Shown here: positions 37,201 through 48,046 of the stretch, piece after piece
Position numbering within the stretch: the first letter of the stretch is position 1
How the letters are laid out: each line of letters begins with the position of its first letter
Position numbers and translations under genes: made by a program
The notes under the pieces: model-generated
The model's database searches: none
What the model was told of the DNA's origin: nothing
What the model saw: the letters and a program-made list of their open reading frames with translations, nothing else
From: Neocallimastix lanati (nom. inval.)
Lineage: Eukaryota; Neocallimastigomycota; Neocallimastigomycetes; Neocallimastigales; Neocallimastigaceae
Assembly: GCA_016946835.1 (NCBI GenBank)
Contig: JACVTC010000108.1
Span: 562,501-626,500 of the forward strand
Length of the DNA: 64,000 nucleotides
Direction of reading: 5' to 3'

Positions 37201-38323
37201 AAAATTTGTTACGATAGATGGTGAAGATTACTTTGTTGATGGTAATGACTATCGTAAATTAATTACTGATCAAACGGAAAGAGTAAAACTTATTTTAGAA
37301 GCCCATAAGATAGGTCATGAGGGATATTATAAGACTTATCAAAGGCTTCGTAAAAGTTTTTATTGGAATAATATGGTGATGGATATTAAAAGAGTGGTGC
37401 AAAGTTGTGACAAGTGTCAGTTGAATAGGTCACAACCATATCCAGAACCTACAGAAAATACTCCAACTAAAGTAGAAGGTCCTTTTATACATTTGGGTTT
37501 AGATATTATTGGACCTTTGATTAAAACTAAAAATAATAATCAATATATTATGGTTGTGGTGGATTACTTCACCAAATGGGTTGAAGCAGAACCCACGGAA
37601 AATATAACATCACAGGATGTGATTAAGTTCTTAATTAATGTGTTTGCTCGTCATGGTGTTCCACAGGTAATAACAACTGACAATGGTGTTCAGTTCACCT
37701 CGGACATGACGAAAATATTTTTAGATCTCTATGATGTATATGTGAAGTTTATTTCCACATATCATCCAGAAAGTAATGGACTTACGGAAAACCGTAATAA
37801 AGAGATCGGAAAGTTATTGAGGTTGTTGGGTTCTAAGAATAAGGATTGGGATGAAGTTTTACCATCCGCCTTATGGGCTCTTAGAACTACCAAAAATAAG
37901 GTAACAAAACATTCAAGTTTTGAGTTGGTTTATGGTAGGGAAGATCAGCAGCCTTTTGATATTGCTGCTAGACCTACCAAGGATATTAATAAGTCATCGG
38001 ATGAAGTGTTGTTAGAAAAATTTATAAATCATTACCGATGGACTTTAGAAGCAGCCGAAAATGTTAAAAATGCAAATAAGTATTGGGCTGCTAGAAGAGA
38101 GGAAAAGAATAGTTTGAATGAAGGAAAAAGAATTAGGGAAGGTGATTTAGTTCTAGTTAGAAATTTTTCAAGAACTAAACTAGAACCTTATTTTGTTGGT
38201 CCTCTTAAAGTTATAAAAAAACAATTTAATACGGTTACCTTGGCTGATCCAAATTCTGGAATTCAAATGAATAGGAATGTTCATTTGAAGAATATAGTCA
38301 AGTATAACTCAGCTTCGATGTAG
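34274..38323 (+). CDS. Element A Pol (protease, reverse transcriptase, RNase H, integrase)
   Basis: About 1349 codons open, overlapping the end of gag in another frame. The N-terminal about 200 residues are Lys/Asn-rich. Protease-like ALIDSCSNLSII lies near 325. Reverse transcriptase has WSSPIVLVPKKNGKWRLCID, MPFGLTGAPATFQREM and FIDDILIYSK. RNase H has RMDASYEGIGGVLLQ, YGITDLEGAALI and TDHKPLI. Integrase has an HHCC finger (GHEGYYKTYQRLRKSFYWNN, CDKCQ) and core (LGLDIIGPL, TTDNGVQFTSD, STYHPESNGLTENRN). It ends at NVHLKNIVKYNSASM without a chromodomain. Confidence 0.9.
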   Translation: MSNGIRSSPILNKAASLKYQKEIKNSRLSNIEETPANKRVVNKKKVDYLVGASKRKIYDVNNDEGSAEKRIHKSLKENPKPIITPALRKQKEREVKENNISNKIVKQIKPSILAQPRIEKEKEIERQIRDNERASNSNTNYSNNHSNDNSNDNINNNSLVNDEVIINNVNNDKRKNKNLMKENNDNNKSIVKENNKVIDLTRVLNSKDKDTQKENKSSRVSRKIKMQSGEEEYDILKDLNSAHCNITFGQLLDAAPKLRYKVSQGIKLDRDQSNISGVLDNVSATTVVVNNIDHTYKSKGNEPCEEDIAMVDVTVEGVSGKALIDSCSNLSIITQQFLDKLPSEYEPIDISRGRIRLATKNDDYSEGYIIRVPVKINNLVLMVNCRIVEKEDPFYDILINLKTQIDYNLFIHPILYSLCQITPEGVIDVIAPINNDYEDEEKLLCMIKALDEDSKKNDLKKIEGLSPKQYIHHEIFLNTLNEKYKDEIIKILEENLEIVATSSEELTPSDLPPHKINLIPGAKPVKQRCYRLVKFKSDILKEELIKLINKKLIEPSCSEWSSPIVLVPKKNGKWRLCIDYRKVNDLTVKDSYSLPYIDEIFDSLDGPQIFTTMDLYSGYHQILMDEESVEITTFTTKFGNYQFKVMPFGLTGAPATFQREMNRILFPFIGKFVFNFIDDILIYSKSIEEHISHIRQVLEVFRQHKLKINIEKCAFMQTEVEVLGHKASVKGLSPQDSKIKAIKEWVAPVDVHELRSFLGAVGYYRNFIDKYAQISAPLCKLLRKNVKYKWNTEHQQSFDLLKEKLINAPILKYPSFNQRFIIRMDASYEGIGGVLLQEDLETKKEHPVHYISRSLSKAEKNYGITDLEGAALIYCITKLKSYILGNPNKTVVITDHKPLISFFKNKEPNNARQARWCLTVSTLGVEIQYQMGKKNVLADALSRMKKRDDSVVLATKLTSKEEEELLSKTIKDFINEKFVTIDGEDYFVDGNDYRKLITDQTERVKLILEAHKIGHEGYYKTYQRLRKSFYWNNMVMDIKRVVQSCDKCQLNRSQPYPEPTENTPTKVEGPFIHLGLDIIGPLIKTKNNNQYIMVVVDYFTKWVEAEPTENITSQDVIKFLINVFARHGVPQVITTDNGVQFTSDMTKIFLDLYDVYVKFISTYHPESNGLTENRNKEIGKLLRLLGSKNKDWDEVLPSALWALRTTKNKVTKHSSFELVYGREDQQPFDIAARPTKDINKSSDEVLLEKFINHYRWTLEAAENVKNANKYWAARREEKNSLNEGKRIREGDLVLVRNFSRTKLEPYFVGPLKVIKKQFNTVTLADPNSGIQMNRNVHLKNIVKYNSASM

Positions 38324-38346
38324 CTTGAGTTTTAGAGGGGGCATCA

Positions 38347-39354
38347 TGGTAAAGAATGAATTAATAACCTTTATTTTATTATTAATAATTCTTTACTAAA
38401 TTGTACTTTCCTATATTCTTGATAACCTAAACTTAATAATAAAATTTAATTTATTTTGATATAAATTAATTTTAACTTGTAAATAATGTAAATAAATTTT
38501 AATTAATTATTTTATTGTTATATTATTAAATATATGTATATTAAAATACAATTGTAAATATTAAAATTATACTTTTAAGATACTAAATTATTAAAACTAT
38601 TAATTAAATATTATTATAAAAATTATTATAAAATTATTAAAATTATTAATTAAATATTATTCTAAAAATTATTATAAATTATTAATATTATAAAATTATT
38701 AAAATTATTAAATATTATTATAAAAATTTATTTATTATAACTATTAAATATTATTATAAAATTATTAAGATTATTAATTAAATTTATTATTAAAAATTAT
38801 TATTAAAAATTATTACTTATTATAAAAATTATTATTTAAATATTATCAAATTTATTAATTAAATATTATAAAAATTTTATCTTATTTTGAAAATAATTAC
38901 AAGTATTATTTAAAATAATTAAAAATTATTAAATTTATTATATTAATCTTTAAAAACAATTTATTTAACTTAAAAATATCAAAGAAAATAGTAAAAACTA
39001 TTTTCTATATATTTATTTTATAATTATTTTTAATTAAATTATATTTGAATATTATATTATTATATTTATAAAAATTAAAACAAAAATGAATTATTGATAT
39101 AAAATTAATTCAATAATTCTATAAAATTACTTAAATTATAAACAATTAATTATACTTTAAATTTATAAAAAAATATAAATATTGTAACAATTTCTTAAAA
39201 ATTAAATGTGTGTACTTTAAATAATAAACTTTTATATTAATAAAAAAAATAAATAACTTTTAATAAAGAATTATTTTTTTTTTTTTAAAATCAAAGCAGG
39301 GTAATACCCGTCCCCCCCTGCTTGATTTTAAATATCTAAGTGTCAACCCCGAGT
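38347..39354 (+). repeat. Element A 3' LTR
   Basis: Starts TGGTAAAG after GGGGGCATCA and is followed by CTGT (39355-39358). About ten differences from the 5' LTR were noticed over 1 kb. Confidence 0.92.
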
Positions 39355-39364
39355 CTGTCAACTT

Positions 39365-39924
39365 TGGTACGTTACTCACTAAAATAGAATAAATTATTAA
39401 AAATATAAGAAAATAAATAATTCTTTAGTTATTTTATTATAATAGGTATAAGGTTTAATTAGTATATAAAATTATAATATTAATAAAAATAATTTTAATT
39501 AATAGATAACCAATAAGAATTAAGATAAATTATAGTATAAAAATAAGTGAAAGATAAAATATTAACAAAGGAGGAACTTAATAATCTAATATCTTTAAAG
39601 AATATAATAGTTAGAATAGGAATTATAAAATATTTATTCGGGTGAATAAATTTTAGGATATTTTGGTTAATATTATTATTAAAATATAAATTTAAAGATA
39701 TAATAAAGTTATAATAAAATTAAATGTACTTATTTAAAGAACAAAACTTATAAATAAAATAAAGACTTAAAAGTAACACATTATTATTTATTAAAAATTT
39801 ATTATTAATTTTGTGTTATAATTTTTTTTATTTATTTCTTTTATTAGAATATATTATTTTATAGTTTTACAACTTGCTTTCCCCAAATCATATAAAAGGT
39901 ACAATATATAAAAATAACGTACCA
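39365..39924 (+). repeat. Element B 5' LTR
   Basis: 560 bp with 10-bp inverted termini. A GGAGGAACTTAATAATC block lies in the middle and CATATAAAAGG near the right end. Confidence 0.94.
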
Positions 39925-40174
39925 AAATTGGTGGAGAATCCGGGCGAAAGCAAGATAAAATAATATGAAAATAATTAGAGAAATTACTTTACTTTAATTC
40001 ATTCATTTTTTTTATTTTATATATTTATAGTACAAAAGCATTTATTGTATTATTATAAAACAATTTTTATTTTTTTTGTTTCTTCATTTTTTTTTTTTTT
40101 TTACAAAACAATTATTATATTATAAATAAATATAACTATTTTATATTACTTTTTTTTAATAAATTCTATTTATC

Positions 40175-41356
40175 ATGATTGACGCTGCCAAATTACAGAA
40201 AGCATTACCAAATCTCATCGACTATGGAAAAGATGTTGATGGATGGATGCATGAATTCGTCAGAGTGATGGAGCTCTACGATGTTGTGGAACCAAGAAGA
40301 ATTTTTGTCTGGGCCAAAGAAGCAGTCGAAGAAGACATGCATGGGGCCTTAAACTCTTTAAAAAGTAAGAATGGAAACGAAGTTAGATATCCCAGCTTCA
40401 AAGAAATCCAAACTGCCGTAGAGGAGTACTTGCACATCACACCTAATGATAAATGTGCAGTATTAAAATCATTAAAAATTAATAATAAAGAAACTATAAA
40501 AAAATTTAATCATAGATACAAAATATTATATAAAGGCCTACCAAGAGAATATCAAAAATTAATTTCAATAAAGGATTATACTACTGCTATAAGTACACGG
40601 GTCTTTCCTTGTTCAAGAGTTATGACAACCGAATGCGAAACTTTATCTGAAGCTTTTAAGGTAGCTGAAGTATCCGAAGAAGCTGAAAACGAAATAATCA
40701 GTAATATTGGGCAAGATAATAATAAGAATAGATCTAATTTAATGTTCGTGCAAAATTTGGATAGTCCTATAATGAATCACCCATTTTATCAGAATTTTTA
40801 TGGAGAACCTTCTTATAAACATAATATAAATCAAAGTACTAATAGAAATATTTACAATAATAATTTTCGTCCACCTTTTAGAAGGAATAACCGAAACTTT
40901 AGTAATGGTTCAAGATTTATGAACCTCAATAATAATTATAATACTAACGTCAATCAAAATATGAATAATATCATGGATAACAACAACTATAATTATAATT
41001 ATTTACCTAATAGGATACAAAATAGTAATAACTCTAATTACAATTATAAAAACAATAATATTAGTAACGATAACAATACCAACAATATAGCTACCGCAGT
41101 TTCTCAAAATAGTAACGTATATGACAATAATAACGGTATTGATGCTAATATACTTACAACTACCATAAATAGAAATCCAGGGGTTATTCCAAATAAGGAA
41201 TATAATAAAAGTTTTAATAAAGACTACCAAAATAGGAAAACTACTTGTTTCCGTTGTTTCCAAAATGGGCATAAGGCTTCAAACTGCCCCTATTCGTTCA
41301 AACAATTAGCGGAAATGGAAGAAAGGGGAATGATCAACAAATCTTTAAACCACTAA
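40175..41356 (+). CDS. Element B Gag
   Basis: 393 residues from ATG at 40175. The N-terminal half is ordinary capsid-like sequence (LPNLIDYGKDVDGWMHEF; SFKEIQTAVEEYLH). Residues about 215-345 are very Asn/Tyr-rich, from AAT repeats. The zinc knuckle CFRCFQNGHKASNC is near 363-376. The next frame begins just downstream. Confidence 0.82.
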   Translation: MIDAAKLQKALPNLIDYGKDVDGWMHEFVRVMELYDVVEPRRIFVWAKEAVEEDMHGALNSLKSKNGNEVRYPSFKEIQTAVEEYLHITPNDKCAVLKSLKINNKETIKKFNHRYKILYKGLPREYQKLISIKDYTTAISTRVFPCSRVMTTECETLSEAFKVAEVSEEAENEIISNIGQDNNKNRSNLMFVQNLDSPIMNHPFYQNFYGEPSYKHNINQSTNRNIYNNNFRPPFRRNNRNFSNGSRFMNLNNNYNTNVNQNMNNIMDNNNYNYNYLPNRIQNSNNSNYNYKNNNISNDNNTNNIATAVSQNSNVYDNNNGIDANILTTTINRNPGVIPNKEYNKSFNKDYQNRKTTCFRCFQNGHKASNCPYSFKQLAEMEERGMINKSLNH

Positions 41357-41394
41357 ATGGGAGAAGGATAACTTCCAGTAAACAAACCAACCAC

Positions 41395-41901
41395 ATGGAA
41401 GACAATGCTAATAATTGTTATCATCATAATAGAAATATTAATAATAATAGTAACAATATTAATAATAAATATATTAATAATAATAATATGAATAACCATA
41501 ATAAATCAATATCAAATTATCAACCTTTACATATTAATAAACCAATTGAAGTTCTTGCACCAGCTGTCAGAAAACAAAAAGAAAAAAACGTAAGTTCCAT
41601 TCCTTATAATAAAGAGAAATCCAATGATACATTAAAGAATAATCCGACGCCGATTCAAACAGCGGCTATGAGACATAACAACAAATATGATGCTTGTCTT
41701 GATGAAGAAAAAAAGGTGCATAACCAAAAGGATCAAAATATGGAAACTAATACTTTACCAATTGAAGATGTAATTATGATTAAAGATGATATTGAAGATG
41801 GTATACTAAATAATGAAATTAATAAAAATAAGTCTACAAATACAGTAGATAAGAATACTACTTTAGATAAAAATAATAAAACTACCTCTAATAGTAATTA
41901 A
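41395..41901 (+). CDS. Element B Asn-rich segment between gag and pol
   Basis: 168 codons open, Asn/Lys-rich, including VLAPAVRKQKEKN. This resembles the ITPALRKQKERE stretch near the start of the A and C pol frames, so it corresponds to the N-terminal part of pol rather than to a separate gene. Confidence 0.6.
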   Translation: MEDNANNCYHHNRNINNNSNNINNKYINNNNMNNHNKSISNYQPLHINKPIEVLAPAVRKQKEKNVSSIPYNKEKSNDTLKNNPTPIQTAAMRHNNKYDACLDEEKKVHNQKDQNMETNTLPIEDVIMIKDDIEDGILNNEINKNKSTNTVDKNTTLDKNNKTTSNSN

Positions 41902-41910
41902 ACCGAAAAA

Positions 41911-44900
41911 TTGGAGTACTTAGATCCTTCAATTATAGCCGAGAAGAATATTAGAACGAATAAAAGAAACAATTATGAAGAAAGAATTAAAGATATTATT
42001 GAAAATGCAAAGAAATCTCCACCTTCATTAAGTAACAACAAAGAATCTAATGAAAAACATATTAAATTAATAGAACAATTTGATGATTATTTAATACAAG
42101 ATCTATTAAAAGAAGTTGCATCTACTGAAGTTATTACTAAATTAGGATACTTACTTGATCTATTCCCAAAATTCAGAACAGCATTTAGTAAAGCTTTGAA
42201 GCTTACTCCTAAAAGTAATGCTATTAATAATGTGATGACAATAGTTAATAAATTTAAAATAATTAAAGTAAAAGGAAAAGTTGAAAATACCAATTGTGAG
42301 ATATTTTTAGATACTTGCGCTAGTGTTAATGCTATTACAAGATCTGCTTTAGAAAAATATAATATAAACAAACCTGCCATAGGAAGAATCTCAGAAACTA
42401 TTTTTCAAGCTTGTTCAAACTCGACAATTGAATCCGAAATATATGAGCTAGAAATAACTATAGGAGACAAGACTTTCCAAGATTATTTTAGAGTAATTGA
42501 AAAAGATGACCTTTTCGACATTCTAATTGGAGTTGATTCATTAAAGAAAAATAGGTTTGATATTAACCTAGTTAATGACTCATTGTATTATATTAATGAA
42601 GATAATACTTACAAGAAATTAGCTGACCTTTACTACGATATTAATCTGAAAAATCCAATTGACTCAGGAGAAGAAATTAATAAAGAAAACAAAAATGCAT
42701 CTACACCCTTACTACTTACTATAGTTATTCAGAATAAAGATAAACAATTAGAACAAACTATTAATGTTAAAGAAAATCTAATAAATGATATTATTAATGC
42801 CGTACCTAGTGAACATAAGAACTCTATAAAAGAGCTATTCGAAATTTTTAAAGACATATTAGCTGTGAAGACTGATGACCTTGGAACTTCTAAATTATTA
42901 CCACATAGAATTAATTTAATTCCAAATGCTAAACCAATAAAACTGAAAGCATATAAACTTTCTAAAGCTCAATCTATGGCTCTCAAAGAAATACTTACAT
43001 TTTTAATCAATAATCGGTTGATTGAACCGTCTTTCTCTGCCTGGTCCTTTCCTGTTGTCTTAGTACCTAAAAAGAATAATAAAGATTGGAGAATGTGCGT
43101 TGATTATCGTAAATTAAATAATATAACAATTAAAGATTCATATTCATTACCTTTAATCGATGAAATTCTTTTGCAAATCGGAAATAATTCACAAATCCTG
43201 TCTACGATTGACCTTTTTTCAGGATACCACCAAATCCCAATGGCTCTCGAAGATAAAGAAAAGACTGCATTTACCACAATGTATGGCAATTACAACTTCA
43301 GAGTAATGCCATTTGGTTTATGTAACGCCCCAGCAACCTTTCAGAGAGAAATGAACAAAATATTTTTTGAATTAATCGGTGAATGTGTATTTATTTATAT
43401 TGATGATATAGTTATATTTTCTAAAGATATAAATGAACATATTTTACACTTACGTCGTGTTTTTAAGATACTAAAAGACAATGGATTAAAAATTAATTTG
43501 GAAAAATGTTCATTCTTTAAAAAAGAAGTTTCACTACTTGGTCACAAGCTCTCGACAGATGGTATTTCTCCTATTCCGGAAAAAGTAAAAACAATTGTTA
43601 ATTGGTTACCACCTAAAAATACTACACAACTTAAATCTTTTCTTGGTGCTATAGGATATTATCGCAAATTTATTAAAAATTTTGCTCAAATAGCAAAACC
43701 ATTATTTTACCTTTTAAAGAAGAACTCGATATTTAACTTTTCCGAAGAGTGTATTAAAGCATTTGAAGAATTAAAAAATAAATTAATACAAGCACCTATA
43801 TTAACTCCCCCAGATTTTTCTAAACCATTTATTATACGTACCGATGCTTCTAGAGATGGACTAGGAGGTGTTCTTCTACAACGAGATAAAAATAATCTTG
43901 AGGTTCCTATTTTTTATGAAAGTAGATCATTAAGTAAATCGGAAGAAAATTATAGTATTACTGACCTGGAAGGTAAAGCTGTCTTCCATTGTGTTCAGAA
44001 ATTTAAACAATTTATCACTGGTAATTCTTTTATAACTATAGTTTATACTGACCATAAACCGCTTGTTGGTATATTTAATAATCGTGAACCTACCAATAGT
44101 AGACATCTCAAATGGGTTACGGAATTATCCATCTTGAATGTTAAAGTCGAATATCAAGAGGGGAGGAAGAATGTCATAGCTGATGCCCTGTCTAGATTGG
44201 AAACTTCTGATAAACCTAAAGAAACAATAAATATTATATATAACAATAATAATGAAGTTGATAATAGTGATAATGGTATAAGCGATAATAATAATAATAA
44301 TAGTAATAGTATTAATAAATTTATAGAAGATTATATCAAAAAAAGAATAATAATTATTGATGGCAAAGAATATTATAAACAAGGCGATAAATTAAGGTAC
44401 ATAGTGAAAAGCATAGAAGAAAAATTAACATTAATTGATCAAGCTCATCAAATTGGCCATGAGGGAGTATATAAAACATACAACAGACTAAAAAGAGATT
44501 ATTATTGGAAAAATATGAAAAAGGATATTAATAATTATATTCGATGTTGTTACAAATGCCAAACATGTAAGCCACAAACATTAAATCAATTTCCAGAAGA
44601 TAATGCCACTCCTCCAGGATACCCTTTCTCAAGAGTTGGACTCGATTTAATTGGACCCCTACCAGAAACTCCAAGAGGTAATAGATTTATAATTGTTCTA
44701 GTTGACTATTTAACCAAATGGGTAGAGGCTGAACCACTAGTAACATCGGAAGCAGATGACGTGATAAACTTTTTAAAGAAAGTATTCTCAAGACATGGTA
44801 TCCCTGAGATACTGGTAACAGACAATGGTCCACAGTTCACCGCAGATAAAACAAAAGCATTCTTAGATCTACACGATGTTTATGTTCACTATATTTCAAC

Positions 44901-45477
44901 TTACCATCCAGCCTCGAATGGAGAAGTTGAAAACAGAAACAAAGAAATTGGGAAGTATCTACGAATCCTGGGAAAAAAAGATAAGCATTGGGATGAGACT
45001 TTATATAGTGCTTTATGGGCACTACGTACTTGTAAAAGTGAAGTTACAAAACACAGTAGCTTCGAATTATTGTATGGAAGGAGGGATATACAACCTTTCG
45101 AATTATCCATTAATATTGAAAAGAAAAATGAATGGGAAAGTGATGAAGAGTACTGGCTCAGAAAATTTTTGATACATGATAAGTGGATAAAGGAAGCCAT
45201 AAGAAATATTGAAACCGCAAACAAACTTTGGTCCGATAGAAGGAAACAAATCAAAAGAATGAGAAGTGACCATAAACCAGGGGACTTAGTATTAGTGAAA
45301 GTATTTAATCGAAGGAAGCTAGACCCATTCTTCACAGGACCATTACAAATTGTTAAAAGAGAATTAAACACAGTGACAGTATGCGACCCAACGACTGGTG
45401 AACTAGCAGAACGTAATATCCACCTGAAGAATATTATTCCATACTTTACGGAACTAAACCTCACAAATGAAGACTAA
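41911..45477 (+). CDS. Element B Pol (protease, reverse transcriptase, RNase H, integrase)
   Basis: About 1188 codons open. Protease-like IFLDTCASVNAI near 130. Reverse transcriptase: WSFPVVLVPKKN, TIDLFSGYHQIPMA, MPFGLCNAPATFQREM, YIDDIVIFSKD. RNase H: RTDASRDGLGGVLLQ, YTDHKPLVG. Asn/Ser-rich spacer from AAT repeats near 790. Integrase: GHEGVYKTYNRLKRDYYWKN, CYKCQTC, VTDNGPQFTAD, STYHPASNGEVENRN. It ends with NIHLKNIIPY; no chromodomain. Confidence 0.9.
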   Translation: MEYLDPSIIAEKNIRTNKRNNYEERIKDIIENAKKSPPSLSNNKESNEKHIKLIEQFDDYLIQDLLKEVASTEVITKLGYLLDLFPKFRTAFSKALKLTPKSNAINNVMTIVNKFKIIKVKGKVENTNCEIFLDTCASVNAITRSALEKYNINKPAIGRISETIFQACSNSTIESEIYELEITIGDKTFQDYFRVIEKDDLFDILIGVDSLKKNRFDINLVNDSLYYINEDNTYKKLADLYYDINLKNPIDSGEEINKENKNASTPLLLTIVIQNKDKQLEQTINVKENLINDIINAVPSEHKNSIKELFEIFKDILAVKTDDLGTSKLLPHRINLIPNAKPIKLKAYKLSKAQSMALKEILTFLINNRLIEPSFSAWSFPVVLVPKKNNKDWRMCVDYRKLNNITIKDSYSLPLIDEILLQIGNNSQILSTIDLFSGYHQIPMALEDKEKTAFTTMYGNYNFRVMPFGLCNAPATFQREMNKIFFELIGECVFIYIDDIVIFSKDINEHILHLRRVFKILKDNGLKINLEKCSFFKKEVSLLGHKLSTDGISPIPEKVKTIVNWLPPKNTTQLKSFLGAIGYYRKFIKNFAQIAKPLFYLLKKNSIFNFSEECIKAFEELKNKLIQAPILTPPDFSKPFIIRTDASRDGLGGVLLQRDKNNLEVPIFYESRSLSKSEENYSITDLEGKAVFHCVQKFKQFITGNSFITIVYTDHKPLVGIFNNREPTNSRHLKWVTELSILNVKVEYQEGRKNVIADALSRLETSDKPKETINIIYNNNNEVDNSDNGISDNNNNNSNSINKFIEDYIKKRIIIIDGKEYYKQGDKLRYIVKSIEEKLTLIDQAHQIGHEGVYKTYNRLKRDYYWKNMKKDINNYIRCCYKCQTCKPQTLNQFPEDNATPPGYPFSRVGLDLIGPLPETPRGNRFIIVLVDYLTKWVEAEPLVTSEADDVINFLKKVFSRHGIPEILVTDNGPQFTADKTKAFLDLHDVYVHYISTYHPASNGEVENRNKEIGKYLRILGKKDKHWDETLYSALWALRTCKSEVTKHSSFELLYGRRDIQPFELSINIEKKNEWESDEEYWLRKFLIHDKWIKEAIRNIETANKLWSDRRKQIKRMRSDHKPGDLVLVKVFNRRKLDPFFTGPLQIVKRELNTVTVCDPTTGELAERNIHLKNIIPYFTELNLTNED

Positions 45478-45578
45478 GATACTTATCAGATAATATAAAT
45501 ATATTTACAATAATTATTAAATAATTAAAACAATATTTATAGCAAGTTTTTTTTTAATAAGTAGATAATCAAAGAATG

Positions 45579-45610
<32 letters not shown>

Positions 45611-45713
45611 TAATAATATTTACATATGAATTTTTTTATTTATCAATATTTATTATCAATTATAAATTAAAAAATAATATATATAAAATAAATATGGTTT
45701 TTTATCAAAAAAA

Positions 45714-45747
<34 letters not shown>

Positions 45748-45853
45748 TATTTTAATACAACCTATAACTTCCTGACAATAACACGTTTTAAAAAAAAAAT
45801 TATAGAGATAGATAAATAATACAATTATATAATTTTCAGAATATAGATAACGA

Positions 45854-45903
<50 letters not shown>

Positions 45904-46375
45904 GCGTTTGAATTTCAACTTACAAAAATAAACATTTAGCTATTGTTGAAAAGTTTAATAAATTAATTCACATTTCTAATCCAGTAATTTCTTTTATTAG
46001 ATATAAATAATAAAATATAATAAAAATATAATAATAGATTATAATAGTAAAATATAATAGTAAAATATAATAGTAAAAAAAATAATAGTAAAATATAATA
46101 GTTAAATATAATAGTAAAATATAATAGTAAAATAGAATAGTAAAATATAATAGTAAAATATAATAGTAAAATATAATAGTAAAATAGAATAGTAAAATAG
46201 AATAGTAAAATAGAATAATAAAATAGAATAGTAAAATAGAATAGTAAAATATAATATTAAAATATACAAAGATATATAGACAGAATATATATAAATTAAA
46301 TTTTAAATTAGTAAACAAGTATATAATTTTATAAAATTTTATAAACAATATAACATAATTTTACAATTTACTTAC

Positions 46376-46415
<40 letters not shown>

Positions 46416-46687
46416 TATATATATATATATGCATATACAATATAGTATAAATTACATATATGTAATGTATACATGTACATTATTGTATGAAATTGTATAT
46501 ATATAATATAAAAAAAAAAAAAAAAAAAAATTTATATAGTTATATAGTTCAAGTATAAAAAAAAAAAAAAAAAAAAAATTTAAAGAATATAATAACATTT
46601 TTTTTTTAATTTTTATAAAAATTTTTATTCATTATATCCATAAACCACGACTTCAAGGGACGAAGTCTAGACAAAGTGGGGGCGTCT
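45478..46687 (+). other. B 3' untranslated tail with repeated A tracts
   Basis: Six A tracts of about 20-48 nt (the longest at about 45854-45901), a TA run at 45731-45751 and an 11-bp AATAGTAAAAT-type minisatellite at 46020-46260. No gene. Ends at the purine tract before the 3' LTR. Confidence 0.8.
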
Positions 46688-47246
46688 TGGTACGTTACTC
46701 ACTAAAATAGAATAAATTATTAAAAATATAAGAAAATAAATAATTCTTTAGTTATTTTATTATAATAGGTATAAGGTTTAATTAGTATATAAAATTATAA
46801 TATTTATAAAAATAATTTTTATTAATAGATAACCAATAAGAATTAAGATAAATTATAGTATAAAAATAAGTGAAAGATAAAATATTAACAAAGGAGGAAC
46901 TTAATAATCTAATATCTTTAAAGAATATAATAGTTAGAATAGGAATTATAAAATATTTATTCGGGTGAATAAATTTTAGGATATTTTGGTTAATATTATT
47001 ATTAAAATATAAATTTAAAGATATAATAAAGTTATAATAAAATTAAATGTACTTATTTAAAGAACAAAACTTATAAATAAAATAAAGACTTAAAAGTAAC
47101 ACATTATTATTTATTAAAAATTTATTATTAATTTTGTGTTATAATTTTTTTATTTATTTCTTTTATTAGAATATATTATTTTATAGTTTTACAACTTGCT
47201 TTCCCCAAATCATATAAAAGGTACAATATATAAAAATAACGTACCA
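46688..47246 (+). repeat. Element B 3' LTR
   Basis: 559 bp, same ends as the 5' LTR, followed by ACTT. Confidence 0.95.
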
Positions 47247-47250
47247 ACTT

Positions 47251-48021
47251 TAATATAGAATGAACAAATAATACTAATTGTGCTAGAATAATATAAATTA
47301 TTCTAACCTTATAGATTATTCTATTCTATATAATTGGAACTTTCCAATATTCTTCAAATATTACTAAATAGAAATCTTAAGTTAATAAATCACTAATTAA
47401 CTTATAATTCCTTTTTGAATTATCGAACCGATTCCATTATAATGTATTAAAAATCTTTAGCCAAGAATATTGTCCTTGCCCACTTAATATATTAATATTA
47501 TATTTCTTTTGTATTATGTTATATTGAAAATAATCAAATCTATTTAATTAGTTATTAAAATTTTCGTTATCAATTTAAATTTATTTTTAATTACTAAATT
47601 TAACTAAACCACAATAAAATATTCTGTATAATCTCTTTATTTTTATTTTATATATATTAGTATTAAACTATTATTAAATAATTAATAATTCAATAATATA
47701 TAACTACTATTTATAACAATAATATTATTAACTAAAATAATAATTCAATTTCAATTTAAATGTTTTATTTATAAAAATAATTAGTAATTAGTTTATTAAA
47801 AAAATAGTTAGGCTTTACAAATTTTAATTTGATAAAAAAATATAAATACATGTAATTTTAGTGAAATAAAATATAATCAATAACTTTCTTTTTATTAAAT
47901 AAATAATTATATTATTATTTTTTCTTTTATAAATTTAAATAAATAAATATTGATTTTAAAACAAATTATTTTTTTTATTGTAATTTTATTATATATTCCT
48001 AAAATTATATGAACCATACCA
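47251..48021 (+). repeat. Element C 5' LTR
   Basis: 771 bp. It shares GGAACTTTCCAATATTCTT with the A, X1 and X2 LTRs. Ends CATACCA. Confidence 0.93.
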
Positions 48022-48046
48022 TGAAAAATTGGTGGAGATATCGGGG

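Larger units (their letters stand above)
30852..39354 (+). mobile_element. Element A: Ty3-type, tRNA-primed, near-complete
   Basis: 5' LTR 30852-31865 and 3' LTR 38347-39354, about 1% divergent. Duplication CTGT at 30848-30851 and 39355-39358. Parts: TGG-type primer site, long leader, gag with zinc knuckle, pol with protease, reverse transcriptase, RNase H and integrase; purine tract AGAGGGGGCATCA. No chromodomain. Gag and pol overlap in different frames, which the family can bridge by frameshifting. It looks near-whole, with at most a minor break. A nearly identical copy (A2) lies on the minus strand from 54267. Confidence 0.92.
39365..47246 (+). mobile_element. Element B: Ty3-type, tRNA-primed, young, with palindromic LTR ends
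   Basis: LTRs 39365-39924 (560 bp) and 46688-47246 (559 bp) have perfect 10-bp inverted ends, TGGTACGTTA...TAACGTACCA. The duplication ACTT is at 39361-39364 and 47247-47250. Only about three differences between the LTRs were noticed. Parts: TGG-type primer site (39929), gag with zinc knuckle, Asn-rich linker frame, pol. A 1.2-kb A-tract-rich tail lies between pol and the 3' LTR, and a GTGGGGGCGTCT purine tract precedes that LTR. Near-whole, with about one or two breaks. Confidence 0.92.

Noticed and set aside
45968-46348. 126-codon minus-strand open frame
   Set aside because: Tyr/Phe/Leu-rich translation of the AATAGTAAAAT minisatellite in the B tail.
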